This document shows, piece after piece, positions 37,072-46,600 of a stretch of 64,000 nt of DNA. The stretch is from Marinibacterium anthonyi. Lineage in GTDB: Bacteria > Pseudomonadota > Alphaproteobacteria > Rhodobacterales > Rhodobacteraceae. The stretch covers positions 851,001-915,000 of the forward strand of contig CP031585.1 of the NCBI GenBank assembly GCA_003217735.2, read 5' to 3'. Position numbers and translations under genes: made by a program. The stretch's first letter is position 1. Each line of letters starts with the position of its first letter. The notes beneath the pieces are model-generated. The model made no database searches, was not told where the DNA came from, and saw nothing but the letters and a program-made list of their open reading frames with translations.

Positions 37072-38235
37072 ATGACGTCAAGAACTTCACGTGCGGCCGT
37101 CCGGCCCGCAATCGGCCGTTCGATGGGCCCCGCAATCGGTGCGGCGACGGGGCTGCTTTTCGCGGCCCTGGGCGTGACGGCCCCCGGAACGGCCATGGCC
37201 GAGGCCGACCTGGCCACCGCCACGTCCGTGGTCGAAGCCCACAAGGCAATTCCGACCTTCGATCCTCCGGGCGCGCCGTTCGATGCCAAGACCTGCATGG
37301 CGGGCAAGAAGATCCTGTCGATCCCGGTGACCTCGGCCATTCCGTTCGTGGCGGGGATCGAAGAGGCGCTGGTGGAAGCCGGCAAGGAAGTGGGTGTCGA
37401 GGTGAAGACCTGGCAGAACCAGGGCAACCCGACGCAATGGGTGCAGGGCGTGGAATACGCGGTGTCCAACGGCTACGACGCGGTGGGCATGACGGCCGGG
37501 ATCATCCCGTCGTCGCTGGGCCCGCAGCTGACCGCCGCGCGCGAGGCCGGGCTGCGGATCTATGCGACGCACCATGCCGACGTGACGGACGCGCCCGATC
37601 CGATGGCCGACCTGAACCTGCCGATTTCCTACACCGAGGTGGGCCAGATCATGGCGGCCTGGGTGATCGAACAGACCGGGGGCGCGGCCAACGTGCTGGT
37701 GATCGGGTCGGACGACGTGCTGCCGTCGCAGCCCTACTGGAAGTCGTTCCAGGCCGAGCTGACGAAGTTGGATCCCGACAGCAAGGCGACCTATTACAAC
37801 GTGACGGTCCCGGAATGGGCGACCAAGATCCAGACGACGACGCAATCGGCGCTGCTGTCGGATCCGTCGATCAACTACATCATGCCGCTGTATGATTCGA
37901 TGAGCCAGTTCATCCTGCCGGCGCTGGCGATCACCGGGAAACGCGGCCAGGTGCCGATTGCGTCGTTCAACGGAACGCCGTTTGTCATCGACCTGGTACA
38001 GAACGGCGATGTGGCGATGGACCTGGGGGAAAGCCTGGGGTGGATCGCGCGGTCGACGCTGGACGCCTACATGCGCGATCTGTGCGGGCTGGATGATGCG
38101 CCGGACGAGCTGTACGTGCCGTTCCTGATCTTTGACAAGGACAATGCCGAGACCGCCGGCACGCCGGCCGACTTCGACCAGGGCTATGGCGACGCCCATG
38201 TGGAGGGGTTCCGCAAGCTTTGGGGCCTGGAATGA
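37072..38235 (+). CDS. ABC importer substrate-binding protein (sugar/nucleoside type)
   Basis: The 387-residue protein has a long signal peptide (hydrophobic region ending GTAMAEAD) and a periplasmic-binding-protein-1 fold. Landmarks are KILSIPVTSAIPFVAGIEEA, NGYDAVGMTAGIIPSSLGPQ and NVLVIGSDDVLPSQPYW. It resembles RbsB/XylF-like binding proteins, although its operon suggests a nitrogen heterocycle or nucleoside as ligand. Its last codons overlap the ATPase start (ATGA). The ATG at 37072 has only a weak ribosome-binding site; an ATG at 37048 is an alternative. Confidence 0.88.
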   Translation: MTSRTSRAAVRPAIGRSMGPAIGAATGLLFAALGVTAPGTAMAEADLATATSVVEAHKAIPTFDPPGAPFDAKTCMAGKKILSIPVTSAIPFVAGIEEALVEAGKEVGVEVKTWQNQGNPTQWVQGVEYAVSNGYDAVGMTAGIIPSSLGPQLTAAREAGLRIYATHHADVTDAPDPMADLNLPISYTEVGQIMAAWVIEQTGGAANVLVIGSDDVLPSQPYWKSFQAELTKLDPDSKATYYNVTVPEWATKIQTTTQSALLSDPSINYIMPLYDSMSQFILPALAITGKRGQVPIASFNGTPFVIDLVQNGDVAMDLGESLGWIARSTLDAYMRDLCGLDDAPDELYVPFLIFDKDNAETAGTPADFDQGYGDAHVEGFRKLWGLE

Positions 38236-39860
38236 CGGGCGCTGCCCCGGATCTGAGCGACCACCTTCCCCGGCGCATGCCGGGGGAGGCGCCCGCGCTG
38301 CTGGCAAGGGGCGTGTCGAAGGTGTTCGGCACGACAAAGGTCCTGGACGGTGTCGATCTGGCGGTGATGCCGGGCGAGGTGCACGGGCTGCTGGGCGCCA
38401 ACGGGTCGGGCAAGTCGACGCTGATCAAGACGATTGCCGGGTTGCACGCGCCTGAACCGGGCGGGGAATTGATATTGTACGGGGCCGGCGCGCCGTTTCC
38501 GATGCCCGCCGGGGGCGCGCGAAAGCACGGGATTTCCTTTGTGCACCAGCATCTTGCGTTGATGCCGTCGCTGACGGTGATCGAGAACATGATGCTGAAC
38601 GACCTGGCCGTGCAGCAGAACTGGGGCATCCGCTGGGGCGCGGCACGCAGGCGGGTGGAGGAGGTGTTCGACCGGTTCGGGCTGAACATCGACCCGACGG
38701 CGCGGGTGGCCGACCTGTCGCAATCGGACCGGGCGCTGATCGCCATCACGCGGGCCTTTGACGAGGTGCAGAGCCATGGGCAACCGGGCCGTGGCATCCT
38801 GATCCTGGACGAACCGACGCCGTTCCTTCCCCGGTCTGGGGTGGAGCAATTGTTCGGGCTGATCCGGTCGGTGGTGGCGGATGGGGCATCCGTGATCCTG
38901 GTGGCGCATGACATCGACGAGATCCGCGAGATCACCGACCGCGCGACGATCCTGCGCGATGGGCGTGTCGCCGGGACGGTGGTGTCGGCCGAGGCCGACC
39001 GGGAGCAGTTCATCGAGCTGATCGTGGGCGAGAAGGTGTCGCTGTTCCAGTCGACCAGCACGCCGCCGGTGGATGGCAAGGTGGCGGCGCGGGTCAGGGG
39101 GATGTGCGCGGACCAGGTGAATGATGTCAGTTTCGATATTGGCGAAGGCGAAATCCTGGGGCTGACCGGGCTGATCGGCACCGGCTACGACCGGGTGCTT
39201 GAGGCGGCTTATGGCGCGATCGGGGCGCAGGCCGGGACGATCGGGATCGCCGGGCGGGACCTGTCGCTGAAGGGGATGACGCCGGGGGCCGCGATGGGCG
39301 CGGGCATGGCCTATCTGCCGGCCGACCGGCTGGGCAAGGCCGGTGTCGGGGCGCTGAGCATTGCCGAGAACATCGGGCTGCCGGTGATGGGGCAGTTCCG
39401 CAACTGGATGGGCATCGACTGGGGCGCGATCCATGACCATTGCCTGGGGTTGGGGGTGACATACGACATCCGCCCGAACCGGCCCGAACTGGCGCTGAGC
39501 GCGCTGTCGGGGGGCAATGCGCAGAAGGTGCTGATGGCCAAGTGGCTGCAGACGAAGCCGCGCCTGCTGATGCTGGACGAACCGACGCAGGGCGTCGACG
39601 TGGGCGCGCGGCAGCGGCTGTTCCAGGCGCTGAGCGAGGCCAGCGGGCAGGGGACGGCCGTGTTGGTGGCGTCGACCGATGCCGAGCAGCTGGCGCAGAT
39701 CTGTCACCGGGTCCTGATCTTTTCGGCGGGGCGGATCGTGACGGAGCTGAAGGGCGAACAGATCACCAAGGACACGATTTCGCAGGAGACGTTCCGGGCG
39801 AATGGGCCCGGAGAGACCGGCGAAAACGAGCGGATTCGAGAGAGGCAGGAGGTCGCATGA
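38232..39860 (+). CDS. ABC importer ATP-binding protein with two nucleotide-binding domains
   Basis: The 542-residue protein is the RbsA/MglA-type duplicated ATPase. The first domain has Walker A GANGSGKST and Walker B ILILDEPT, but its signature is LSQSD instead of LSGGQ. The second has the degenerate Walker A GLIGTGYDR usual for this subfamily, signature LSGGNAQK and Walker B LLMLDEPTQGVD. It should power the adjacent permease. The start overlaps the binding-protein stop and its end overlaps the permease start (ATGA), so the operon is tightly coupled. Confidence 0.93.
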   Translation: MTGAAPDLSDHLPRRMPGEAPALLARGVSKVFGTTKVLDGVDLAVMPGEVHGLLGANGSGKSTLIKTIAGLHAPEPGGELILYGAGAPFPMPAGGARKHGISFVHQHLALMPSLTVIENMMLNDLAVQQNWGIRWGAARRRVEEVFDRFGLNIDPTARVADLSQSDRALIAITRAFDEVQSHGQPGRGILILDEPTPFLPRSGVEQLFGLIRSVVADGASVILVAHDIDEIREITDRATILRDGRVAGTVVSAEADREQFIELIVGEKVSLFQSTSTPPVDGKVAARVRGMCADQVNDVSFDIGEGEILGLTGLIGTGYDRVLEAAYGAIGAQAGTIGIAGRDLSLKGMTPGAAMGAGMAYLPADRLGKAGVGALSIAENIGLPVMGQFRNWMGIDWGAIHDHCLGLGVTYDIRPNRPELALSALSGGNAQKVLMAKWLQTKPRLLMLDEPTQGVDVGARQRLFQALSEASGQGTAVLVASTDAEQLAQICHRVLIFSAGRIVTELKGEQITKDTISQETFRANGPGETGENERIRERQEVA

Positions 39861-40858
39861 CCGTGCAAACCACCGACGCGCCCGGCGCGAAACAGACCCG
39901 GGTGAACTGGGCGCATCTGGCCGAAAGCTATGCCCTTGTGGCGGCGCTTGTCGTGCTGTTCCTGGTCTTCGGGGCGATCCTGCCGCAAAGCTTTTTCACC
40001 TGGCCGAACGTGTCGACCATGCTGGGAAGCCAGGCGGTGCTGGTGTTCCTGTCGCTGGCGCTGATCGTGCCGCTGACGTCGGGGGATTTCGACCTGTCGA
40101 TCGCGGCGACGCTGACGATTTCGGCGATGACGATCGCGGTGCTGAACGTGCGGATGGACGTGCCGATCGGGCTGGCGATGGTGGCGTCGCTGTGCGTGGG
40201 CGCGGTGATCGGGGCGATCAACGCCTTCTTCATCCTGTTCTTCCGCATCCCGTCGCTGATCGTGACACTGGGGACGGGGACCTTCATCAACGGGATCGTG
40301 TTGTGGATGTCCAAGGCGGCGACCATCGGGGGGATCGATTTCGTCCTGGTCGAATGGGTGGTGGCGACGCGGTTCCTGGGCATTCCGCTGGCGTTCTATT
40401 ACGCGCTGATCATGTGCCTGGTGATCTGGTACGTCTTCGGGTTCACCGCCGTGGGCCGCCGGCTGCTGTTCGTGGGACGCGGGCGCGAGGTGGCGCGGCT
40501 GTCGGGGATATCGGTGGACCGGGTGCGGTTCGGGGCGCTGATGTGTTCGGCGATGATCGCGGCGCTGGCGGGCATCGTCTATGCCGGGACCATCGGCGCG
40601 GCGGATCCGAATTCGGGCAATACGTTCCTGTTGCCGGCCTTTGCGTCGGCCTTCCTGGGGGCAACGGCGATCACGCCGGGACGGTTCAACCCGATCGGAT
40701 CGCTGGTGGCTGTCTATTTCATCGTCATCGGGATCACCGGATTGACCATGCTGGGCATTCAGACCTTCGTTCAGAACCTGTTTTACGGCGGGGCCCTTGT
40801 GCTTGCCGTGGCCCTGTCGCAGCTTGCGCGCAAACGCGAAGAGCAGAACCTGAGCTGA
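39857..40858 (+). CDS. ABC importer permease (RbsC type)
   Basis: The 333-residue protein has eight to ten membrane helices. It carries SGDFDLSIAATLTISAM, the segment matching GGIDLSVG of ribose-type permeases, and FRIPSLIVTLGTGTFINGIV. The cytoplasmic coupling region is VGRRLLFVGRGREVARLSGI. It should form a homodimeric channel with the double ATPase. The start overlaps the ATPase stop, and the stop overlaps the amidase start (TGATG). Import and the following hydrolase are therefore coupled in expression. Confidence 0.92.
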   Translation: MTVQTTDAPGAKQTRVNWAHLAESYALVAALVVLFLVFGAILPQSFFTWPNVSTMLGSQAVLVFLSLALIVPLTSGDFDLSIAATLTISAMTIAVLNVRMDVPIGLAMVASLCVGAVIGAINAFFILFFRIPSLIVTLGTGTFINGIVLWMSKAATIGGIDFVLVEWVVATRFLGIPLAFYYALIMCLVIWYVFGFTAVGRRLLFVGRGREVARLSGISVDRVRFGALMCSAMIAALAGIVYAGTIGAADPNSGNTFLLPAFASAFLGATAITPGRFNPIGSLVAVYFIVIGITGLTMLGIQTFVQNLFYGGALVLAVALSQLARKREEQNLS

Positions 40859-41484
40859 TGACCGACAGTTTTTCCCAGATGGGCTACGGCGACCACAGCA
40901 TCGGCTATGGCCGGCGCTGTGGCGTGGTGGTGGTGGATTTCCAGCGCAGCCTGACGGACCCGTCCTTTCCGATGGGCGATTGCAAGGCGATTTCCGACGC
41001 GGTGGAGCGGACGGCCGAGGTGCTGGCCATGGCAAGGGCGCAGGGGCTGCCGGTGGCGACGTGCTACACCGGCTATTCGTCCGCCCGCGATGCGCTGCGG
41101 TGGAAGATCGCCGACGTGGTGAACTGGATCCACGGGAGCCCGGGCTGCGAGATCGACGCACGGGTGTTCGACAAGGGTTATGACACGGTCTTTGCCAAGC
41201 GGGCGCCGTCGATCTTCTTTGAAACCGGGGTGAACGGGTTCTTCGTGCAGGAAGGCGTGGACACGGTGATCGTGACCGGATGCACGACCTCGGGCTGTAT
41301 CAGGGCGTCGGTGATCGACGCGTTTTCGCACGGCTTCCGGGTGGTTGTTCCGGAAGATTGCTGTGGCGATTACAGCGCCCAGGCCCATGCCAACAACCTG
41401 GCCGATATCGGCCGGCGATATTGCGACGTGACGTCGTCGGCGGAGGTGTTGAAGCACCTGTCGGCCGCGGCGCGCGCCGCGTGA
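40858..41484 (+). CDS. Isochorismatase-family amidohydrolase (N-carbamoylsarcosine amidase/RutB-like)
   Basis: The 208-residue cysteine hydrolase has the family triad: Asp in GVVVVDFQRS, Lys in DTVFAKRAPS and Cys in TTSGCIRASVIDAF, with the cis-peptide region VTGCTT. Relatives hydrolyse N-carbamoylsarcosine, maleamate or, as RutB, ureidoacrylate. The motif FAKRAPSIFFET is closer to N-carbamoylsarcosine amidase-type enzymes than to E. coli RutB. Being the fourth gene of the importer operon and next to RutA, it most likely hydrolyses a ureido or carbamoyl intermediate; this is inference. Confidence 0.88.
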   Translation: MTDSFSQMGYGDHSIGYGRRCGVVVVDFQRSLTDPSFPMGDCKAISDAVERTAEVLAMARAQGLPVATCYTGYSSARDALRWKIADVVNWIHGSPGCEIDARVFDKGYDTVFAKRAPSIFFETGVNGFFVQEGVDTVIVTGCTTSGCIRASVIDAFSHGFRVVVPEDCCGDYSAQAHANNLADIGRRYCDVTSSAEVLKHLSAAARAA

Positions 41485-41510
41485 TCTGGAACTGACTGAA
41501 GGAAGATCTG

Positions 41511-42002
41511 ATGAGTTTCGAAGCGACAGGCGAAGGCGTCGACATCGGCGCGTTCTGGCGGACCCTGGGCGAACGCCCGATCGGCGCCACGCTGGTGACC
41601 ACGGACAGTGCCGACGGCCCGAACGGGTTTCTTGGCCTTTCGGCGGCGCATGTGACGGCGAACCCGCCGACCATGCTGGTGTCGATCGACAAGAAGACAT
41701 CGGCGCTGGCCGGCGTGCTGGACAAGGAACATTTCGCGGTGAACTTCCTGCCCGAGGGCTGCGCCGAGCTGGCCGGCATGTTCGGCGGCAAGGGCGAGAA
41801 GGTGTTCGAGGAGGGCAAGTGGGACACGCTGGCGTCCGGTGCGCCGGTCTACAAGGAGGCGCTGGGCGTGTTCGACTGCAAGGTCGAGAAGGTGATCGAC
41901 CACGGCAACACGTCGATCGTCATCGGCACCGTCGTCGGTGTGCGGGCCGCAGGCGAAGGCGCGCCGCTGACCTTCTTCCGGGGCAAGTTCCTGAGCGAGT
42001 GA
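41511..42002 (+). CDS. Flavin reductase (RutF-like), copy 1
   Basis: The 163-residue protein has the flavin-reductase split-barrel fold: FWRTLGERPIGATLVTTDSA, GFLGLSAAHVTANPPTMLVS and the C-terminal APLTFFRGKFLSE. Such enzymes reduce free FMN with NAD(P)H for a partner monooxygenase. Its neighbour RutA needs FMNH2, so this is probably the RutA partner. It lies 26 bp after the amidase and converges on rutA. A second RutF-like gene occurs at 46073. Confidence 0.88.
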   Translation: MSFEATGEGVDIGAFWRTLGERPIGATLVTTDSADGPNGFLGLSAAHVTANPPTMLVSIDKKTSALAGVLDKEHFAVNFLPEGCAELAGMFGGKGEKVFEEGKWDTLASGAPVYKEALGVFDCKVEKVIDHGNTSIVIGTVVGVRAAGEGAPLTFFRGKFLSE

Positions 42003-42092
42003 TCAACAGGATTTCATGCGCCGCATGAAATTGACCCGGCCGGAGGATGAAACCTCGGGCCGGGTCTATTTCTTTCGTACGAAAGAAATGGC

Positions 42093-43175
42093 TTATTCGG
42101 CCGCGATCTTCACATCGGACCGCGAGGCCATCAGCGGCTGGATCTTTGTCCCGAAATCCTCGATGCCGATGATGAAGTCGTCAAACGTCATCATGATGCC
42201 CTTCACGCCCGGCACGGCCGCCGCTTCGTCCAGCAGCTTGGCCACGGTCTCGTAGGACCCCACCAGCGTGCCCATGTTGAAGTTCACCGCGCCTTCGGGA
42301 ACGTTCATCACCTTGGCGGTTGAATCATCGCCCGCGCCCGTGTCGGCGGCGCCCTGGACACCCATGTAGGACAGGGCTTCCATGTCGGCGCCTTCGCGGT
42401 AGCTGGTCCACTTGGCCTGGGCCTTTTCGTCCGTCTCGTCGGCGATGACCATGAACAGCACGTAGGCGCCCACGTCACGACCGGCCTCGGCGGCGGCCTT
42501 GGACAGGCGGTCGGCGACGGGCGCGAAATCGGTGGGCTTGTTGATGCCCGAGCCCAGCACGAAGGAATAGTTGGCGTAGTTCGAGGAAAACGCCATGCCC
42601 TTGTCGGACTGGCCGGCGGCGACGATTTCGATCTCGCCCTTGGGGGCGGGGCTGAGGCGGCAATCGTCCATCTGGAAGTGCTTGCCCTTGAAATCCGACT
42701 GGCCGGTTTCCCAGAGGTCCTTCATCACCTGCACGTATTCGGAAGCGTATTCGTAGCGGTGCCCGAAATATTCGTCGCCCGGCCAGACGCCCATCTGGGT
42801 GTATTCGTTGGGGGCCCAGCCGGTCACGATGTTCACGCCGAAGCGGCCCGGGGCGACATCGGAAATGGTCGAGGCCATGCGCGCGACGATGGCGGGGGGC
42901 AGGGTGAGGATGGCGGTCGAGGCGAAGAGCTTGATCTTGGACGTCACCGCGGCGAGCGCCGACATCAGCGTGAAGCTTTCGAGGTTGTGATCCCAGAATT
43001 CGGTGGCGCCGCCGAACCCGCGCAGCTTGACCATGGAAAGCGCGAATTCCAGCCCGTATTTCTCGGCCGTCTGCACCACCTGCTTGTTCAGTTCGAACGT
43101 GGGCATGTATTGCGGCGAGGTTTTGGAAATGAGCCAGCCGTTGTTCCCGATCGGGATGAAAACTCCCATGTCCAT
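42093..43175 (-). CDS. rutA: Pyrimidine monooxygenase RutA
   Basis: RutA is a flavin-dependent luciferase-family enzyme that opens the uracil or thymine ring with O2 and FMNH2, giving ureidoacrylate via a peroxy acid. The 360-residue protein matches E. coli RutA along its whole length: [81 protein letters not shown] and [26 protein letters not shown] lies before the ATG. It is the sole gene on this strand here, followed upstream by a GntR gene on the same strand. It converges on its likely flavin-reductase partner. Confidence 0.95.
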   Translation of the reverse strand: MDMGVFIPIGNNGWLISKTSPQYMPTFELNKQVVQTAEKYGLEFALSMVKLRGFGGATEFWDHNLESFTLMSALAAVTSKIKLFASTAILTLPPAIVARMASTISDVAPGRFGVNIVTGWAPNEYTQMGVWPGDEYFGHRYEYASEYVQVMKDLWETGQSDFKGKHFQMDDCRLSPAPKGEIEIVAAGQSDKGMAFSSNYANYSFVLGSGINKPTDFAPVADRLSKAAAEAGRDVGAYVLFMVIADETDEKAQAKWTSYREGADMEALSYMGVQGAADTGAGDDSTAKVMNVPEGAVNFNMGTLVGSYETVAKLLDEAAAVPGVKGIMMTFDDFIIGIEDFGTKIQPLMASRSDVKIAAE

Positions 43176-43327
43176 GAATGGATCTCCTTGTCATTGCATT
43201 TGCCGCAGTCTGTCAGGGGTGGGCGGTTATGCCTAAGGAGATTTGTTGAGCGGGACGGCTGAAGAATATCTCATGGGTCGCATCGCTCAGGAATTGCGCG
43301 GATGCGGTTTCGGGGCGGTCAGGTGGA

Positions 43328-44071
43328 TCAGGTGGACGACAGCGTCGTCTGATACGAGAAGGTATCGCCCGGGTGGTACTGGATCGCGTATTCCAGAAGC
43401 CGGCTGCCCGAGCCGTTGAACCGCCGTGTCATGCGCACGCACAGATCGCCCGGTTCGCGGCCCAGGCAACGCGCGGCGTTTTCGGGCATGTAAAGCGCGC
43501 GAACCTCCTGCTGGATCTCTTCCACGCGGTCGCCGGTGTGGGTTTCGACCAGTGTGAACAGCGCGACGCGCAGGATCTCGATCTCGGCGACGACGGGTTT
43601 CAGGCGGGGGTCCAGGTAGACTTCGTTGAAGCAGAAGGGCTGCGGGTCGCCGGCCATGTAGCGGGGGCCGGCCATGTAATACAGCTTGCGGCCCGGGCGC
43701 ACGCCCATTTCGGCGGCCAGCCGGCCGCGGGCTTCGATCGTGTCGCGGACCTTGATGTGCAGTTCGGTCGCATGGGCGAAATCGAACAGGTCACCCCGGG
43801 TATTGGCGGTGAAGCGGGCGCGCCAGTCGTCTTCGACGGCGGCGACGCGGGTGCCGACGCCCTTGCGGGCCGACAGCAATCCGCGCCGGCGCAGCACCGA
43901 TATCGCCTGGCGGATCGTGTGGCGCGACACCTGCAGGTCGACGGCCAGGTCGGATTCCGGCGGCAACAGGGTGCCGACCGGGTAGGTGCCGTTGGAAATC
44001 AGGCGCTGAAGATGGCGGGACACCTGCAGGTAGAGCGGTGTGCCTTCGTCGAAGTGAACGTCTCCTCCCAA
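43328..44071 (-). CDS. GntR-family transcriptional regulator (HutC/UTRA type)
   Basis: The N-terminal winged helix reads PLYLQVSRHLQRLISNGTYP, VSRHTIRQAISVLRRRGLLS and GVGTRV. A C-terminal UTRA ligand domain follows (MAGDPQPFCFNEVYLDPRLK to FSYQTTL). No ATG is available; a TTG at 44071 with AAAGGAAAG upstream is chosen, and a GTG at 44125 would add 18 residues. UTRA regulators bind small metabolites; its place upstream of rutA suggests it controls rutA and perhaps the importer operon. A CCGGTC-CCGT-GACCGG inverted repeat at 44147-44162 is an operator candidate. Confidence 0.88.
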   Translation of the reverse strand: MGGDVHFDEGTPLYLQVSRHLQRLISNGTYPVGTLLPPESDLAVDLQVSRHTIRQAISVLRRRGLLSARKGVGTRVAAVEDDWRARFTANTRGDLFDFAHATELHIKVRDTIEARGRLAAEMGVRPGRKLYYMAGPRYMAGDPQPFCFNEVYLDPRLKPVVAEIEILRVALFTLVETHTGDRVEEIQQEVRALYMPENAARCLGREPGDLCVRMTRRFNGSGSRLLEYAIQYHPGDTFSYQTTLSST

Positions 44072-44125
44072 GGTGGACTTTCCTTTCGTTGTCCTGTCGT
44101 GCGGCTTTCGCGCACTGTGGTACAC

Positions 44126-44560
44126 CAGCCATCCGGTAATGCAAATCCGGTCCCGTGACCGGACGGTCCGGCCAGATTAGCGCAGCGGGCGGGGATTGGT
44201 GGCTGAGCAATTCTCAGCCTGCAGGGACAGGGCGGAATGCTGATATGTGCGGACAGGCCTATCGGGAATGAACGGGCATTCGGGGACTGGGCGAGGGGAA
44301 GCCGGAATGGATGGGTGTTGTTTCGGGTGCGCCAGGAGTTCTGGCGGGGTTTCCAGAGGGAGACTCGGGCGTGCCCGATCCCGTCTTGCGTGAATAAGTC
44401 CGTACCTTCGGCGCTGAATAATTCAGCGCCGGCCCCCGGGGTGGCGTATTTCGGACGCATCGGGCCAGGTGCGGGGGGGGGGCGCCGGGGCATGGGCTTG
44501 GTCCCGTGGTGGGCGCGTCCCGTAGTATCGCGATGACGCCGACAAAGGAATACCCCCGCC
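44126..44560. other. Intergenic region between divergent GntR and LysR genes
   Basis: This 435-bp gap must hold both regulators' promoters. It includes the inverted repeat at 44147-44162 and a GGCTGAGCAATTCTCAGCC partial dyad near 44201-44219 (GGCTGAG / CTCAGCC with a 5-base spacer). A G10 homopolymer lies around 44473. No gene is supported. Confidence 0.35.
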
Positions 44561-45484
44561 ATGCGCCGCCATGTCCCGCTTAACGCCATCCGCGCCTTCG
44601 AGGCCGTCGTCCGCAACGGATCGGTGGTGCGCGCCGCCAGCGAGCTGTGCGTGACGCCCACGGCAGTCAGCCACCAGATCCGCCTGCTTGAGGATTTCCT
44701 GCAGGTCGACCTGTTCAGCCGCCGCAACAGCCGCATTTTTCCGACGCCCGGCGCCCTGGCCAACGTGGCGCGGGTGACCCAGGCGCTGGACCTGATCGAC
44801 GAGGCGGTGCACGACATGGGCGAGGTGCCCGAGCAAGACCACCGCAGCCTGTCGATTTCCGTTTCGGCGTCGTTCGCGTCGCTGTGGCTGGTGCCGCGGA
44901 TCGGCGAGTTCACCGGGCGCGAACCCGACACGGATATCCACGTGCGTACCTTCCTGACCCGCAAGGACGCCGAAACCCAGGACAGCGAGTTGAAGATCTG
45001 CCCCTGGCGCGGCCAGCCCGGGTTCCACGCCGAACCGCTGGTCGAGGAAATCGCCATTCCGGTCTGTGCGCCGTCGCTGGTGGACCGCTACAATGGCAAC
45101 ATGGCCGACATCCTGGCCCATGCGCCGCTGATCCACATGGACCGCGCGCACCTGGGGATCGAGGACGATTTCCCGGACTGGGCGCGCTACATGAACGAAT
45201 ACGGGCTGCGCCGGCCGAACTTCAACCACGGCCTGCGCTTCAGCCAGTCGGGCCACGCGATCGAGGCGGCGGTGACCGGGGCAGGGGTGCTGCTGGGCCG
45301 GTCGCTGCTGATCGCGCGGGCGGTCGAGGCGGGCAAGCTGGTGCCGGTGGCCGAGGCCTATCCGCAGCGCACGCCAACCTACCTGCTGAGCCCCCTGAAA
45401 CCCCGCGATTGCCCGGCGCTGGACACGTTCCGGACCTGGCTGATCGAGACGGCGCGCCCGGATGCCGTCCTGCTGGCGGCCTGA
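44561..45484 (+). CDS. LysR-family transcriptional regulator (GcvA-like)
   Basis: The 307-residue protein begins MRRHVPLNAIRAFEAVVRNG with the LysR helix-turn-helix SVVRAASELCVTPTAVSHQI. A two-lobed effector domain follows, with the LVPRIGEF and GAGVLLGRSLLIARAVEAGK landmarks typical of GcvA-like regulators. Such proteins often control amino-acid or amide catabolism. It faces away from the GntR gene and precedes the flavin reductase-RibB-like-asparaginase set by 590 bp, so it is the likely regulator of that set. Confidence 0.9.
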   Translation: MRRHVPLNAIRAFEAVVRNGSVVRAASELCVTPTAVSHQIRLLEDFLQVDLFSRRNSRIFPTPGALANVARVTQALDLIDEAVHDMGEVPEQDHRSLSISVSASFASLWLVPRIGEFTGREPDTDIHVRTFLTRKDAETQDSELKICPWRGQPGFHAEPLVEEIAIPVCAPSLVDRYNGNMADILAHAPLIHMDRAHLGIEDDFPDWARYMNEYGLRRPNFNHGLRFSQSGHAIEAAVTGAGVLLGRSLLIARAVEAGKLVPVAEAYPQRTPTYLLSPLKPRDCPALDTFRTWLIETARPDAVLLAA

Positions 45485-46072
45485 GGCGATGGCCCGCGAT
45501 GGCTGGGCCTGACCCGGAACCGACGATGGTCTGCTTTGAGAAAATCTCACCAGGGCGATTAGAAACTTGTACTGCCCCTTCGGGCCGTCCCGTGGTTCAA
45601 TGCGCCGTGGTGCGTTGCCACGATTGCAGTCGGAGAGCGCAATGAGCGGACGGACATCGGTCCGGATGGTTGCCCGGACGAACGCCCGGACGATCGCCCG
45701 CACGGCGACCGTGGAGGCGCATGGCGCCGGTCGGTGGCTGCCGGGGGGCGGACCATGTGCTGATTCACGCGGCCTTCGCCGGCACCGACGCGATGTTGGC
45801 GCCAACTTCGGGCGGTCATGTGCCGGTTGGGCTGGACAATACGGAAGATCCGTCCATGAACTCCGTCTGGACGCATCCTGGGCTTGCGGTGGCTACGGTC
45901 GCGGGGCTTGCGGGGCCGTCGGAGAGGGCGAAGGCGCTCTGCGTCGGTGTGCCCCGCTGCATGGATTGTCGCGCGATCCGCATCGCGCCCCCCGCCGGTG
46001 CACCCGTCCGGGACGGGGCCGCGGATTGAAACGAACAAGGCCCGGCACGGCCGGCCGCAGAACGGAAAGACA
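45485..46072. other. 588-bp GC-rich region without a supported gene
   Basis: Open frames exist on both strands but none has family signatures, a good start or balanced codon use. Around 45650-45715 a degenerate 12-mer (GCCCGGACGAAC, GCCCGGACGATC, GCCCGCACGGCG) is repeated. The segment 45740-45860 reads like decayed coding sequence (HAAFAGTDAMLAPTSGGHVP in one frame). The promoter for the downstream set should lie near its right end; AACGGAAAGACA precedes the next ATG. Confidence 0.4.
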
Positions 46073-46597
46073 ATGACCGAGACCCTGAAGACCCCCGCCG
46101 AAATCCCGATGCCGCCGCATGTCTCCCAGGACGACTTCAAGGAGGGCATGGCCCGGCTTGCGGGCGCCGTGAATATCGTGACAACCGACGGGCCCGCCGG
46201 CAAGTCGGGCTTTACCGCGTCGGCCGTCTGTTCCGTCACGGCCGAGCCGCCGACGCTTCTGGTCTGCCTGAACCGGTCCAGTTCCGCCGCGGCGGCCTTT
46301 GCCGGCAATACCGCGATCTGCATCAACACGGTCGGCCCGCGCCACAAGGACGTGGCGATGCTGTTCGGGGGCAAGACCCCGATGGAAGACCGGTTCGAAG
46401 CCGCCGACTGGTCGGCCGGCATCACCGGTGCGCCGATCCTGACCGATGCGGTGGTGTCGTTCGACTGCACCATCACCGAACGCGCCAGCGTGGGCAGTCA
46501 CGATGTGCTGTTCTGCGAGATCCACGGCATCGCCGGCGATCCGACCGGGCCGGGCCTGGCCTATTACGCGCGCAAGTTCCACGAACTGGAGGTCTGA
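46073..46597 (+). CDS. Flavin reductase (RutF-like), copy 2
   Basis: The 174-residue protein has KEGMARLAGAVNIVTTDGPA, KSGFTASAVCSVTAEPPTLL, NTAICINTVGPRHKDVAMLFG and ends PGLAYYARKFHELEV. This is closer to E. coli RutF than copy 1 is, by the motif AVCSVTAEPPTLLVC. It should supply reduced FMN to a flavin monooxygenase. It is the first gene of a three-gene set, with 3 bp to the RibB-like gene. Which monooxygenase it serves is not evident; RutA at 42093 is the only candidate in the window. Confidence 0.9.
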   Translation: MTETLKTPAEIPMPPHVSQDDFKEGMARLAGAVNIVTTDGPAGKSGFTASAVCSVTAEPPTLLVCLNRSSSAAAAFAGNTAICINTVGPRHKDVAMLFGGKTPMEDRFEAADWSAGITGAPILTDAVVSFDCTITERASVGSHDVLFCEIHGIAGDPTGPGLAYYARKFHELEV

Positions 46598-46600
46598 CAG

